From positions 118,353,555-118,417,554 of the forward strand of contig NC_092861.1 in the NCBI RefSeq assembly GCF_032062135.1: DNA of 64,000 bases, given 5' to 3'. Both the position numbers and the translations under genes were made by a program. Position 1 is the first letter of the stretch. Each line of letters begins with the position of its first letter. This DNA comes from Pyxicephalus adspersus (taxonomy: Eukaryota > Chordata > Amphibia > Anura > Pyxicephalidae). Below the pieces are notes generated by a model that saw only the letters and a program-made list of their open reading frames with translations, made no database searches and was not told the DNA's origin. This document shows positions 23,111-34,733 of the stretch, in pieces.

Positions 23111-23423
23111 GGCAGCACAGTGGCTCATACGTTAGTGCTCTGGGCTTTGCAGCGCTGGGTCCTAGGACACTATCTGCATGGAGTTTGCAGGTTCTCCCTG
23201 TGTTTGCGTGGGTTTCCTCCGAGTACTCCGGTTTCCTCCCACATCCCAAAAAACATGCAGTTAGGTTAATTGGCTTCCCTCCAAAATTGACCTTAGATTG
23301 TAATAATAACATATGACTATGATTGTGAGCCCCTTTGAGGAACACATGGTCACATGACTATGGACTTTGTACAGCGCTGTGTAATATGATGGTGCTATAT
23401 AAATACTGTGTAATAATAATAAC
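23111..23423 (+). mobile_element. V-SINE-like element, full length
   Basis: tRNA-like head GGCAGCACAGTGGCTCATAC with an A-box-like TGGCTCATACGTTAG and a weak B-box-like GGGTCCTAGGAC. The conserved core follows (GGAGTTTGCAGGTTCTCC, GTGGGTTTCCTCCGAGTACT, CATGCAGTTAGGTTAATTGG), then TTGTGAGCCCC and the tail ATGGTGCTATATAAATACTG with (TAA)n. This is the clearest complete copy here and shows the SINE and the L2-like tails sharing a 3' end. Confidence 0.85.
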
Positions 23424-23922
23424 TTATTACTTAATTATTTAGATGTATATGATGTGAAAGCTCAACTCTGTGCCTACTCCTTGAGACCTCCTACCACCTT
23501 TTTTATTACTTCCCTTTCCGATGCCAAATAGTGCAAAAGGCTCTCTGACTTTTTTTCTTCTGGTAGTGGACAGTTCCTAATAATGAATAAAGTGGCGCTA
23601 ACGCTAACCTTAGCACTGCGCTTTGTATCATACACTGCGAGTACAGGGCGCCCAGTCACTCAACCTAGGAACCTAGGGACATCTTGTGGTGAAGACGTGG
23701 TACTGCAGGAGACAGTTTCAACTGATGCAAGCTGCATGGAGGAGCAATTTGAGATCATGTAGCCCAAAGTTAGGCCCATAAACTTACAACCTTGTGTATG
23801 CATAGTCAGTACTACTGGAACAGTTCAAATCTATGAATTTTAGTTCAGTATATTTTTTTTTAATTTATTTGTTGTATATTTTGTGTAGTTTGATTTACTC
23901 ATTTTATAGAGATTAATGATAA

Positions 23923-23923
<1 letters not shown>

Positions 23924-23953
<30 letters not shown>

Positions 23954-24092
23954 AATAATAAACAGGATTTATATAGCGCCAACATATTACGCAGCGCTGT
24001 ACATTAAATAGGGGTTCCAAATGACAGACTAATACAGACAGTGATACAGGAGGAGAGGACCCTGCCCCGAAGAGCTTACAATCTAGTAGACA
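23924..24092 (-). mobile_element. L2-like 3' tail with (ATT)n
   Basis: (ATT)n 23930-23950, then TAAACAGGATTTATATAGCG through GAGCTTACAATCTAGTAG. Near-consensus copy. Confidence 0.85.
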
Positions 24093-24286
24093 TATTGTAT
24101 GTCAAGCACAAATAAAACACAACATAACTATGCTTCATATGTGTGTTTGTCTGTAGAAAATACACCCCACAATAAAAAACTTTATGGAGTTATGAATTTA
24201 TATTAAAAAAAAAACAACTTATTGCTATAGCTCAAGGCAACTTGTCACTGTCCTTTGACCTGTCAAATCTATCCTGTGTAACAACC

Positions 24287-24323
<37 letters not shown>

Positions 24324-24335
24324 ATGAATATCATT

Positions 24336-24372
<37 letters not shown>

Positions 24373-24421
24373 ATAAACAGGATTTATATAGTGCCAACAT
24401 ATTACGCAGGGCTGTACATTT
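24287..24421 (-). mobile_element. Short L2-like tail with long (ATT)n/(AAT)n tract
   Basis: About 90 bp of trinucleotide repeat (24289-24377), then AACAGGATTTATATAGTGCC and CAGGGCTGTACATT. It stops at 24420; the rest of the tail is missing. Confidence 0.8.
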
Positions 24422-25029
24422 TTGTGGGGATATCCATTTTTTAAAACAGTATTTTTTAAAAGTAAGCAGTGAAAGTTCTTGACTCTGACCTGGTATTAGC
24501 ATCTTTAGTCCATTTACAGCAGAGCTGGAGTGTAAAAGCAAGAAGCAGTAAAAGAGGCCAATCAGTGATAAGGTGTATGCTGATAGTAGGTAGGAACAAA
24601 GTAACAGAGGGATAAGATCTTTGATCTGCTTCTTCTCTTTCAAAGAAAAAACCTAGGCTCAAAGGTAGTGGAATAATGCTGGTTGTCAAACTGAAGACAA
24701 CTAGTGGCAAGAAAAACAATACTGCGGGGGAACCTCTGGAAAAAATGTGAAAATTGCAGCAAAGCTGTTTTTGTTATTTTCTCTTTAATGAACTACTAAT
24801 TTTTATTTTATATTTTTTCTTTAAAGATTGCTAGTAGTGGGTTATTGCTCCCAACTGTCCAGTTTTTGCCAGGACAGTACTGATTTCTGGGAGTCATCGC
24901 ACTGTCCTTGCAAGCTATAAAGGTAAAGTGGCTTAAACTCGGAATATAATTCTGCTGGCTGCCATGGGATGGCGCCGATACCTCAGATTGCCCCTAGTCT
25001 ATGTTAATGATTTATTGTACTGACATACA

Positions 25030-25155
25030 TGTAGCCTACAATAAATTGTGAGCTCCTCTGAGGAACAGATAGTGACCAGGCTTTGGATTGAACTTTCACT
25101 AAAGTGCTGCGTTATATGTTGGCGCTATATAAATACAAGCTAATATTAATGTATA
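25030..25155 (+). mobile_element. SINE/L2-like 3' tail, diverged
   Basis: CAATAAATTGTGAGCTCCTC, CAGATAGTGACCAGGC, GTGCTGCGTTATATGTTGG then CGCTATATAAATACAAGC. It matches the tail of the V-SINE copies (TTGTGAGC) more than the ATTGTAAGC group. Confidence 0.7.
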
Positions 25156-25399
25156 ATTATTCTTCTTTTTCCTAAAAACTGGCCAATCCTGCTGCAGAAA
25201 TCCATGCTCAGGTAATCAAGAAATTTAAAGGAATCATCAACCATATTTTAAAATAGGTGAATTTTGAGTTTACTGAGAATATCAAATTTACAAAAAAAGT
25301 TATTTATAAGTTATTCATTTTAGGTTTATAACCCCTCATCACAAGACATTTACAGACCTGTTATGGCTTTTATGGGTTTTATACGCACTCAAGTTTATC

Positions 25400-25860
25400 C
25401 GAGACATGTGTCAAGGTCACTGGCAGCAATGGGACAGCTTAAGTTTTCCTGATTGAATCAACACATGCAAGCTTAATTGAAATCTTTTTGCTGGCTGACC
25501 TAAAGCGACCATTAAATATCTCTATAGGATATTCGCCAAGGCCAGCTGATAAGAACAGAAAATAGTTCAAGGCATTATTAAGATCAAGGGATGTGTGCAG
25601 GGATCACGTCCATTAAAGTCAGCCCTTCTTCAAGTCTATCTGGGTTAAAGAGTTTAGACCACTAAAAGCTTCGATGATCACAGGATTAGCTACAGGCATT
25701 TGTTTATTTTCTCACTCCAGTGATTAAAAAACTTACTTTTGCTTATCCATCTCTTAGGAAGTGATTGAGGATTCCATTAGGACATTTGGCTGTTTAACTC
25801 ACTGGCAGAAATCTTAAGTCCTACACATTAGATTGCCTTGTTTGGTTTATTGGAGGGAAT
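25400..25860. promoter_or_regulatory. Candidate non-coding element between ACSS1 and VSX1
   Basis: Repeat-free and balanced in composition. It has GCTTAATTGAAA near 25471 and several GGATTA/GATTA cores (near 25682 and 25771). It has no coding signal on either strand. It could be a distal VSX1 element or simply unique DNA. Confidence 0.18.
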
Positions 25861-26101
25861 GGCTTATAAAAGAATATTCAAGGCAAAATGATGTTTTAAA
25901 AATACAAAAGCACAATCTATTAATAGAAAAATATTGTAAACATGGCAACATAGATCAAAATTATTAAATTGGGTGGCATGCTGAGTGCCCGTGCTGTAAC
26001 GGTTCCTAAACAGACAGTTATCGGTGTTCTGCATTTCTGGTTGGCTCTGTAGTATTTTATAGGTCGTTACCAGGTGCATTGTTTAAGGTTAGGTTTAGGT
26101 A

Positions 26102-26697
26102 NNNNNNNNNNNNNNNNNNNNNNNNNNNNNNNNNNNNNNNNNNNNNNNNNNNNNNNNNNNNNNNNNNNNNNNNNNNNNNNNNNNNNNNNNNNNNNNNNNN
26201 NNNNNNNNNNNNNNNNNNNNNNNNNNNNNNNNNNNNNNNNNNNNNNNNNNNNNNNNNNNNNNNNNNNNNNNNNNNNNNNNNNNNNNNNNNNNNNNNNNNN
26301 NNNNNNNNNNNNNNNNNNNNNNNNNNNNNNNNNNNNNNNNNNNNNNNNNNNNNNNNNNNNNNNNNNNNNNNNNNNNNNNNNNNNNNNNNNNNNNNNNNNN
26401 NNNNNNNNNNNNNNNNNNNNNNNNNNNNNNNNNNNNNNNNNNNNNNNNNNNNNNNNNNNNNNNNNNNNNNNNNNNNNNNNNNNNNNNNNNNNNNNNNNNN
26501 NNNNNNNNNNNNNNNNNNNNNNNNNNNNNNNNNNNNNNNNNNNNNNNNNNNNNNNNNNNNNNNNNNNNNNNNNNNNNNNNNNNNNNNNNNNNNNNNNNNN
26601 NNNNNNNNNNNNNNNNNNNNNNNNNNNNNNNNNNNNNNNNNNNNNNNNNNNNNNNNNNNNNNNNNNNNNNNNNNNNNNNNNNNNNNNNNNNNNNNNN
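26102..26697. other. Assembly gap (N run)
   Basis: 596 N. The left flank has a short TTAGGTT-like repeat (AAGGTTAGGTTTAGGT), which hints at a simple repeat inside the gap. Confidence 0.95.
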
Positions 26698-26769
26698 GTG
26701 CCCTCTTGTTCTTTGTAATGATCTCAAAGTGAATATTTGGGAAGAGAGTTCTCTATATGGACCGTTTAT

Positions 26770-28511
26770 ATATTTATATCATGAGAAAGTCTTTATACTG
26801 CTTTATTTGCAATGAAGACACACCAACACATTTCAGGGGGTTTAAACCACCACTTTCATCTGGGCTACAGAAAATGAACAAGGAGTGATAAAATAAAAAT
26901 ACCATACGGACTGTATCTAAATAGTCAAATGAAAACGACAATAATGAGACAATAAACAACAATTGTGAAGTCATATTTGCATGCAGCTACTAAAACTAGG
27001 ATATAGGTGAACTATGTAGCTATTTTTATGTATGTGTTATAAAGAGCAACATGTCAACTTTAAAAAATGATAAAATGTAACCTTCAGGCATACAGATTGT
27101 AGATAATAAGGAGAATGTAGCAAAGACATTGTGTTAGTAGAGAAATATGCAGCCTACTGGTGTTCGGTGAAAATAATTTTCTAAGATTGTCATTTATGGG
27201 TATTAATCCTGTACGTGTTCATCATTTGCCATCAGCTATACAACTGAGCCTAAATGCCTTCCAGCCCTTTTATTAAGTACTTTACTTTGGGTACCCCTGT
27301 ATTCACTGCAAACATGATAGTTTCAACATGGATTCATCACTCCCAGAATAAGGTCTGCACCCCCTTTGCAGGAGTTCTTGATCAAGACTGATTTTACTCC
27401 TTACTTAGGAGGAACCCACACCTGCTCCTGTTGACACAGAAACCCTTTTTAAAATGTTAAAACTATGTTAAAGTATTGCCATCATTTCACAAGTTTTAGT
27501 ATACAGCTGTATGATGGGTTTCCTGCAGTAACTAACTATTGTGGTTGGTGGTTATCATTTTGAGATGCATGTGAAATGCCTTTAAAATAGCTGAAAATGC
27601 ACATATTGGTTGTTTTATTATTATATCAAAGGAATGGTTCTACTTCTGAGCATGAAAGCTGACTGCTGTTACCTTTGTAAGCAAAAAACAGATCCCTATG
27701 TAATTATTACACAGTATTTATATATCACCATCATATTACGCAGCTCTGTACAAGTCCATAGTCATGTAACTAGCTGTCCCTCAAAGGAACTCACAATCTA
27801 ATGTCCCCACCATAGTCATATGTCTTTATTACAGTCTAGGGCCAGGGGGAAGTTTTTGTAATGTGGGAGGAAACTGGAGTACCTGGAGGAAACCCACGCA
27901 TAGACGGGGAGAATCTGCAAACTCCATGCAGTTAGTGTCCTGGCTGAGATTTGAACCTGAGATCTAGCGCTGCAAAGACCAGATTGCTAACCTGCTGCTG
28001 CTTTATATGCAAAGGACATGACTTTCTTAACCTTGGAACTAATCCTTGCAAATTCAAAAACTAAGTTATAAAGTCAAACTAGTTTCAGAAGGGTGGATGA
28101 AGCTTGTCTGTTTGTGATGTCTGCTGTGTAATAGGACTTTTACATTTTAGAGGTGAAAATGGCTCAGAGCTGCTGTTTTTCACTCATATTTTCAAATCAT
28201 CAAAACAATTTCACTCATATTTTTCATATTGTCAAAACAGAAGTATCAGCCCAATGTCATACCCGCATGAAAGCTGACCAACCTTTTGTCTGAAAGGGAT
28301 CCCATTTAGAACTGTGCGTATTTCAGAATGTCTTCAGACTTAGAAGCAAGTCAAAAGCAATAAAGTTTCAGGTGCTTCCTAGATCCTTTCACTTGTGTCT
28401 GAATTCCTGGGATTTGCCTTTGAGCTGCTTAAAGTTTCTTTTAAGATTCCAAGTTATATCTAGCTACTTCTGAGCTTTATCGTGCTGTTTTGCTTTTGCA
28501 TTTATTTTTGC
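26770..28511. repeat. Copy A of a locally duplicated long sequence
   Basis: Collinear with 32960-35480 (copy B). Shared stretches include TACTAAAACTAGGATATAGG / TACTAAAACCGGAATATAGG and GAACTATGTA. They also include ATTGTGTTAGTA...AATATGCAGCC and TTGCAGGAGTTCTTGATCAAG / TTGCAGGGGTTCTTGATGAAG. A SINE occupies 27707-28000 of copy A. It has no coding capacity, and its nature is unknown; an old large transposon is possible. Confidence 0.7.
27707..28000 (-). mobile_element. V-SINE-like element inside copy A
   Basis: Minus strand: head remnant near 27999, then GGTTCAAATCTCAGCC (B-box-like), GGAGTTTGCAGATTCTCCC, GTGGGTTTCCTCCAGGTACT, and a tail ending GATATATAAATACTGTG. Copy B lacks it, so it inserted after the duplication or B lost it. 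Confidence 0.75.
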
Positions 28512-29166
28512 NNNNNNNNNNNNNNNNNNNNNNNNNNNNNNNNNNNNNNNNNNNNNNNNNNNNNNNNNNNNNNNNNNNNNNNNNNNNNNNNNNNNNNNNN
28601 NNNNNNNNNNNNNNNNNNNNNNNNNNNNNNNNNNNNNNNNNNNNNNNNNNNNNNNNNNNNNNNNNNNNNNNNNNNNNNNNNNNNNNNNNNNNNNNNNNNN
28701 NNNNNNNNNNNNNNNNNNNNNNNNNNNNNNNNNNNNNNNNNNNNNNNNNNNNNNNNNNNNNNNNNNNNNNNNNNNNNNNNNNNNNNNNNNNNNNNNNNNN
28801 NNNNNNNNNNNNNNNNNNNNNNNNNNNNNNNNNNNNNNNNNNNNNNNNNNNNNNNNNNNNNNNNNNNNNNNNNNNNNNNNNNNNNNNNNNNNNNNNNNNN
28901 NNNNNNNNNNNNNNNNNNNNNNNNNNNNNNNNNNNNNNNNNNNNNNNNNNNNNNNNNNNNNNNNNNNNNNNNNNNNNNNNNNNNNNNNNNNNNNNNNNNN
29001 NNNNNNNNNNNNNNNNNNNNNNNNNNNNNNNNNNNNNNNNNNNNNNNNNNNNNNNNNNNNNNNNNNNNNNNNNNNNNNNNNNNNNNNNNNNNNNNNNNNN
29101 NNNNNNNNNNNNNNNNNNNNNNNNNNNNNNNNNNNNNNNNNNNNNNNNNNNNNNNNNNNNNNNNNN
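28512..29166. other. Assembly gap (N run)
   Basis: 655 N. It interrupts copy A of the locally duplicated sequence: the sequence just before the gap (TGCTGTTTTGCTTTTGCATT) reappears in close form near 31132-31152. Confidence 0.95.
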
Positions 29167-29319
29167 GGTATTTTTACTAAATTGTGTAGCATGTCCCATC
29201 AATGAGCCAATGACCTTTAGAATGCCACAAGTGTTCCATTGCTGTGTTTTATACTGAATACAGTATATACTCGGGACAGGCTCTCCTCCTCTTGCCAAAA
29301 CTTAATTTGTTTCAAGCCA

Positions 29320-30295
29320 TTAATAATAAAAGCCACTCAATCCTGTACACCAGGAACCAAAGGGTTGGCAGGGCACAAGAGAAACGGTTGCTGAGCAGAA
29401 TCTGTAGTTCACAAAAAATGGAGTCAGGGAAGTAGCTGAGTTGGCATTATTACAAACTCTGCCAGGAAGAGGAAGCCCAACTATCCTGTGAGACAGATAA
29501 TCAATAAAGATATTGCTATAGAGTTTGGTTAGTCTTTCTGTCTGACCATAGCTCTGGAGATGATAACCAGAGGAAAGTGAGGATTGTATCTGAAGTTTCT
29601 TGCCAAATTTTGGTGGTAAACTATACTGGTACCAGATACCAGGTATAGTAAGGAGTACCGGACAACACATTTTCCAGGATTCCATGAAGTCTAACTATTT
29701 CCTACAACAACACCTCAGCTAAAGTTGTGGCAAAGAGGTTCTCGCTCATTGGGATGAAATTAGGCATCCTAGTAAGTCTGTGGAACACGACAAAAATTGA
29801 GTTATAGACCCCTGAAGGAGGAAGGCCAACAATAAAGCCCATTGACAACATAGTAGTGGGGTGGGATGAGATAGGCAAAGGCATAAGTAATCCCTAGGGT
29901 TTTTTTATATTGCTATTGGGAAGGGCACAGATGGAGCATGAAGGGACACATGCCCTGCAATCCTTTGAGCTCTGCCCACCAAAAGGTTTGCTGTAACAGG
30001 TCCAAGGTGACCTGCCAAAGGCTTGTCATGACAGGACTCAAAAACAGAGAGTAAGATTGCGTCAGGAACAAAGATCTTCACTTTATAAATCCAAACACCA
30101 TATGTCCTTTGGTGATCAAGATCAGGGTTGGACAGGTCCATGAGGTCTGACTGGATTATTAGAGCCAGAGCCGGTATGGTAATATGGGAAGCAGAGGTGT
30201 CATCTTTAGTATTTTCTGCTCCAGGAAGCGTTACAAAGAAATCAATACAAGAGAAAAAAAGAGCTCAACAAGCTTCGTGGTGGCGGAGTGGCCAC
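29320..30295 (-). pseudogene. Decayed Ty3/gypsy LTR-retrotransposon pol (RNase H end and integrase)
   Basis: Minus-strand fragments in several frames. In order there are an RNase H/RT C-terminal ALFF-type segment near 30270 and an integrase zinc-finger region containing SPLAGH-like KPLAGHLG (about 29995-30030). Next come the core start MGFIVGLPPS (about 29815-29845), SSGYHLQSYGQTER (about 29540-29580) and TPFFVNY (about 29380-29415). Stops and frameshifts separate them, so no functional protein is made. Order and motifs are those of metaviral integrase. No LTRs were identified around it. Confidence 0.8.
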
Positions 30296-30389
30296 AAAGG
30301 CAGGCGGTGACAGGAAATTTGGGGTTGGGGGGTTGACAAAATGCAGCATTATTCGACTGAGTATCAAAACTCCATGGGAAAATTTTGAT

Positions 30390-30540
30390 GGTCCGCGGTC
30401 TTTGGACACAACCCACCCACTCTTTCATCAGTGGCTCAGACAGTTTCTTCCCCTTTGAGTGACACCCAGCTCCCCGCGAATGCGCGAGCCGGTAAATTTA
30501 GTGGTCCGCCAGTCCTAAAAGGTCCGCAATCACTGGTCTA
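30390..30540. mobile_element. Partial hAT-like element (same family as 33063-33410)
   Basis: Shares CTTCCCCTTTGAGTGACACC, CGCGAATGCGCGAGCC, AATTTAGTGGTCCGCC and an end CCTAAAAGGTCCGCAATCACTG. Only about 150 bp of the 348-bp element remains. Confidence 0.65.
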
Positions 30541-30859
30541 CAAAGAGCTGCCTCAGCACTGGCAGACCACTGTGGGTCATCATAGAGTTGAGCTAATTTT
30601 TCAAACAGAGTGTATATACATTACAGGGCCTCATATCCACATTCCATAAGCTTAAAGGCCCCTGGAGATCACCATACCTATTTTCATATGTTCTTCTGCG
30701 AAAGTCTCTGGTTGCAGAGAAAAAAATACTTAACAGGCATTGCAGAAAACCTAGAACTGACTCCAATCCCCAGAAAAGAAAGCAGGAAGTTGTATATTAG
30801 GCTTAGGTGCTGGTGACAGAAATGACCCTATAGAGGCACCAATGGACTCAGAGCTTGAG

Positions 30860-31094
30860 TGTTTGAAGCGCTTGAGAGTTTGAAGGCAGTGAGGGGAGGG
30901 GGAGAGCGACGGAGCGGCACCCTGCTGCGCGCTCTCCCCTTCACTTTCATTAGGATCGGCTGTCGTCCATCATCCGTGGATCCGGCAGGTCGGTCGTCCG
31001 GACGATGGACGACACCGACTGTACACACGGCAGATTTTTATCGGCATCGGCCAATTATCGGGCGATAAAAATCTGACGTGTGTACGTAGCTTTA
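30860..31094. mobile_element. GC-rich MITE with GTGTACGTAGC end
   Basis: Ends CTGACGTGTGTACGTAGC. Internal inverted pairs are GTCGTCCATC...GATGGACGAC and CAGATTTTTATCG...CGATAAAAATCTG. The core GGGAGAGCGACGGAGCGGC is shared with 14255-14502. The left end was not defined. Confidence 0.6.
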
Positions 31095-31290
31095 GTTTTC
31101 AATTTGTATCAAGTTGCTTCTGAGCTACATTTTGCTGTTTTGATTTGTTTTTGCATTTTCATTTCCTTGTGTTTAAAAGGAAAGAAGTTCGGAATTCAAC
31201 GTGCATTTAAATTAATATATCAGTGCAGCCTTATCTCTTATGTATAGGTGTGCGCATTATTTTTCTATCGCTTTCTGGAGCCCAAAATGA
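31095..31290. repeat. Copy C fragment of the locally duplicated sequence
   Basis: GAGCTACATTTTGCTGTTTT matches the end of copy A before its gap. TATAGGTGTGCGCATT and CAGCCTTATCTCTTATG match 36370-36420 and 37530-37560. Confidence 0.55.
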
Positions 31291-31499
31291 CACCTTGTGT
31301 AGGGCACTGAAGAAAATCAATTTTTAAAGCCTTAAATTTTATAATCCTAAAGACATCTTTGTTATATCACGTTTTTTAATTCCTGATAGCAGCACTGAGC
31401 TCAGCTAGAAGTTAGCACCGGCTCATCAGACCTTATAACACTTAATATGATACATCTGCTTTAACAGGAGGAAAAAAATCAAATAAATAATAATAGGGT

Positions 31500-31640
31500 A
31501 GAGAACCTGCCCAGGCGGTCGAGACTGAATGGGAGCGCAAAGCCTCCCAGGATACCTACCTCAGGCATCCCGGGAGGCTCTTGGGCGCTCCTTCCGCGCA
31601 TGCCCGAGCATCTCGGGCAACTTATTTCCCATAAGACTGA
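31500..31640. repeat. GC-rich palindromic segment of MITE type
   Basis: GGGAGCGCAAAGCCTCCCAGG faces CCCGGGAGGCTCTTGGGCGC around a short spacer, with GCGCATGCCC beyond. The composition resembles other GC-rich MITEs here. Ends not found. Confidence 0.35.
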
Positions 31641-33062
31641 GACATCTAAGGTCCCCAGCATAAAGCTAGAGGGTCCAGCAAGATATGTTGGGCTGCTGAC
31701 ACTTCTGACAGAATCCATACCACAGAAAACCAAATTCTTATTTGCAAGAATGGAACATCACAAAGACCTTTTATTCTCTCTTGATAAATTTATAATTATA
31801 GATAACAGAGGACAGATGCAGACCATTTGAAAGTCCCATGCTGGAGCATCCTTTGCCCCTTTGCCTTTCGCAATGAGGTTTACTCACCAAACTGCACTTT
31901 GTGATCACAAAATATTTACTTGTCCGCTGCCAAATTCTAGGCTACTTAGACAAAGAATGCTGCAACACTAAGTCTTGTTATACCCAGGCAAAAATACGCC
32001 TTGTGTTTACTTCCTACTAGACAAGTCAATCTCTTGGTTCATCCCTGAACAGAATACAGATAAAAAAAATAAGACATAAAAGCAAAAGTACATCATATAC
32101 ATAAAGACATTGATGTGAATTTGCTTTTTTTCTGGCTTTGCAACTGGGAAGAATGAAAAGATTCTTCCGAAATAGGTAGTCTTGATGAACAAATACCAAA
32201 ACTTTAATTTTAATTTTTTTAGCAAAAATGGTTTTAGTAGGCTTACAATAACCAGATACCCGGGCAATAACCTTTGCTGACAGTATTCATAATTATTTGT
32301 CTAAAATCTAGTTCAACCCAGGACTAAATGAAATGGAACAAACTTTTTTCAACTGAAAAAAGCCTAGTGGTTAAAACTTTAGAAACTTTTTTTCAGCAGC
32401 TATAAATTTTTGGGATACATATTTTTCATGCTTATAAAGGAACCCTGGGTATCCCTTCAGGTTTACCTAAAATATTCCTAATGGAATGATATGATCCTAC
32501 CTTATGATACTGCTTTTAAGGCTTTTTTTCCCATGAAAGACTGTATTTTTGTGTCTTTTTCTGTTTTGGGAAATGAGGCGCACTTTTTTCCAGACACACC
32601 AAATTGTATCTCTTAAAGATTTTCTGAAAAGAAGTTCACTATGGAAAAGGTAAGATCAGAGGTTCTGCAAGTGAAACTGAAAATTCATGGTTGTGCAATT
32701 TCACTTACATCATGAGAAATCCCATACAGTTGTTATCTTCGAAAAATAGATTTATGGAACCTTAGATATCATAGTGTACGGATATCCAACTCCATTCCTT
32801 AAAGAGTCTCATAAAGGCCAGGATTTTCAAATAAACTGTTATTTACTACAGTTATCTAAATTAAATGTTGCCTGTTAGTAGAAATACTATCATGTGTGTG
32901 GTTCCTGGGCTTCAAGTTGGACAGGTCTTTCATAGAAGAAGCAGAGGTACGGCGACAAATAAAATATCAACCAAGCTCAAACCACAACTTTTATTGGGGC
33001 TACAGACGGTAAACAATGGTCAATAAAAAAACAAATAAATACAAACAGGACTGCATCTAAAC

Positions 33063-33410
33063 CAGTGGTAGCTAACCTTTTCGGACCACTAAAATAACCG
33101 TCTCCTGACCGCGCATGCGCGGGGAGCTGGGTATCACTCAAAGGGGAAGAAACCTCCCCCAGAGTGATGTCATTACAACATAACCCCGCCCACTCAGATC
33201 TGAGTCTGCAATGAGAGAGTGGGCGGGTTATGTCCAGGAACACAGCCCACCCACTTCCCTGAGCATGGGAACTGTACGAGGGACGTGGTTCGCAGCTCTG
33301 GCTTGTGTGTCCCCCCAGCGGGGTCCTTCTCCTGACCCCGCTGGGGGGTGCACCGGCAAAAACCAAGAACCACTAAAATTTTCTCGTGGACCACAGTTTG
33401 GCAACCGCTG
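33063..33410. mobile_element. hAT-like non-autonomous element, 348 bp, with target duplication
   Basis: The ends CAGTGGTAGCTAACCTTTTC and GTTTGGCAACCGCTG are inverted repeats of hAT type. The flanks ATCTAAAC (33055-33062) and ATCTAACA (33411-33418) agree at 6 of 8 positions. Copy A has a single ATCTAAAT at the matching place (near 26915), i.e. the empty site. Inside, CCCAGCGGGGTC and GACCCCGCTGGGG form a strong hairpin. Confidence 0.88.
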
Positions 33411-34336
33411 ATCTAACAGTCAGGAAATTACAGGAATTACAGGATTTAAATTACAGGAAAGTACAAAAAATGACAATATTACATTGAGAAGTCATACTTG
33501 CATGTTGCTACTAAAACCGGAATATAGGTGAACTATGTATATATATTTTTTTTTTATTTATGTTTTAAGACATAAATAGAACACAGGTATGTGTTATGAA
33601 GAATAACATATCAACACTGAACAAAGATAAGGTGTAACCTTCTGGATAAATCTGCATCAGATTTGCTCCAGCTGATATAGAAAATTGTATATTGGCTTTT
33701 GGGTCGATACTTTTTGCTTGTCCTGTCTTGCTTACAGGTGTGACTTTAAAGTCCTGGCTTCTATGGAGCATTCATATATTTAGGATTTACTTCATGACGG
33801 TCTGTAACTCCAACGACGTGAAACTTGCTTGTGTCTGCCATCACAGCTTCTCACTAAAAGAAAAAACATTTTTAAGAATTACAAAGACCTGATATTTGCA
33901 CAGTTACATACTGAGATATTAGGCTGTCATATGCCCCCACACTCATTTTTCTATTTCATCTGGAAGGAGACAAAGCCAGGAACTTCTCAGCACCTCCTCG
34001 TACAATTTAATGTTATGAAGAACAACATGTCAACATTAAATAAAGGTAAGGCATATCCTTCGGGTATACATTTGCTCCAGATTGTGGATGATACAGAGAA
34101 TGCAACAAAGATATTGTGTTAGTAAAAAAATATGCAGCCTCCTGGTGTTTAGTGTAAATCATTTGCTAGGTGGTCATTTATTATTGTTAATTCTGTATGT
34201 TTTCATCATTTACTACCAGCTTCAACTTCTGCTTGCTGTACAACTGAACCCTAATTTTGTCTTGCCCTTTGATTACTTTAGGTACCAATGTTTTCACTGC
34301 TAACATGAGGGATTCATTGTTAAAGCATCACTCAGT

Positions 34337-34733
34337 TGTAAGCAATTATTGACCTGATTGGCGCCATTTTGTTAATAACCGCCGCCATCTTGTTAATATG
34401 ATAGTAGGAATCCTCCATCATATTTAGACAAGGATGGTTTTTCTGCTAAGGATTGCACATTTTTGTGTCTGTTTTCTTCACACATGGCCTTGGAGTGTTT
34501 ATTCTAAACAAGGGAGTAGCTGGGGCTGATACAGGAAGCCGGTTGGGGAGGACTCGCAGATGGTCTGGGATGATGGGCAATTCCTGGGTAATAACGTTTA
34601 TAAACTGTATATAAACATTTCAACAATAAAATTGTAATAGTTAACCATTGACTTTGTGTGTGTGAAGTGGTTTCTGTTGCTGGGTTGGTGCTAACTCAGA
34701 TCTCCTCCCTGCAAGATATAAGTCGTCACAACA
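34337..34733 (+). mobile_element. Putative solo LTR
   Basis: An insertion relative to copy A, starting TGTAAGC and ending CACAACA. It has a TATA-like CTGTATATAAAC near 34607 and AATAAAA near 34626 in LTR-like order (promoter, polyA signal, short U5). No clear target duplication was found, and the internal retroelement is absent. Confidence 0.4.

Noticed and set aside
26074..26732. Open frames spanning the N run
   Set aside because: Almost entirely N; the same applies to those around 28464-29298 and 41271-42192.
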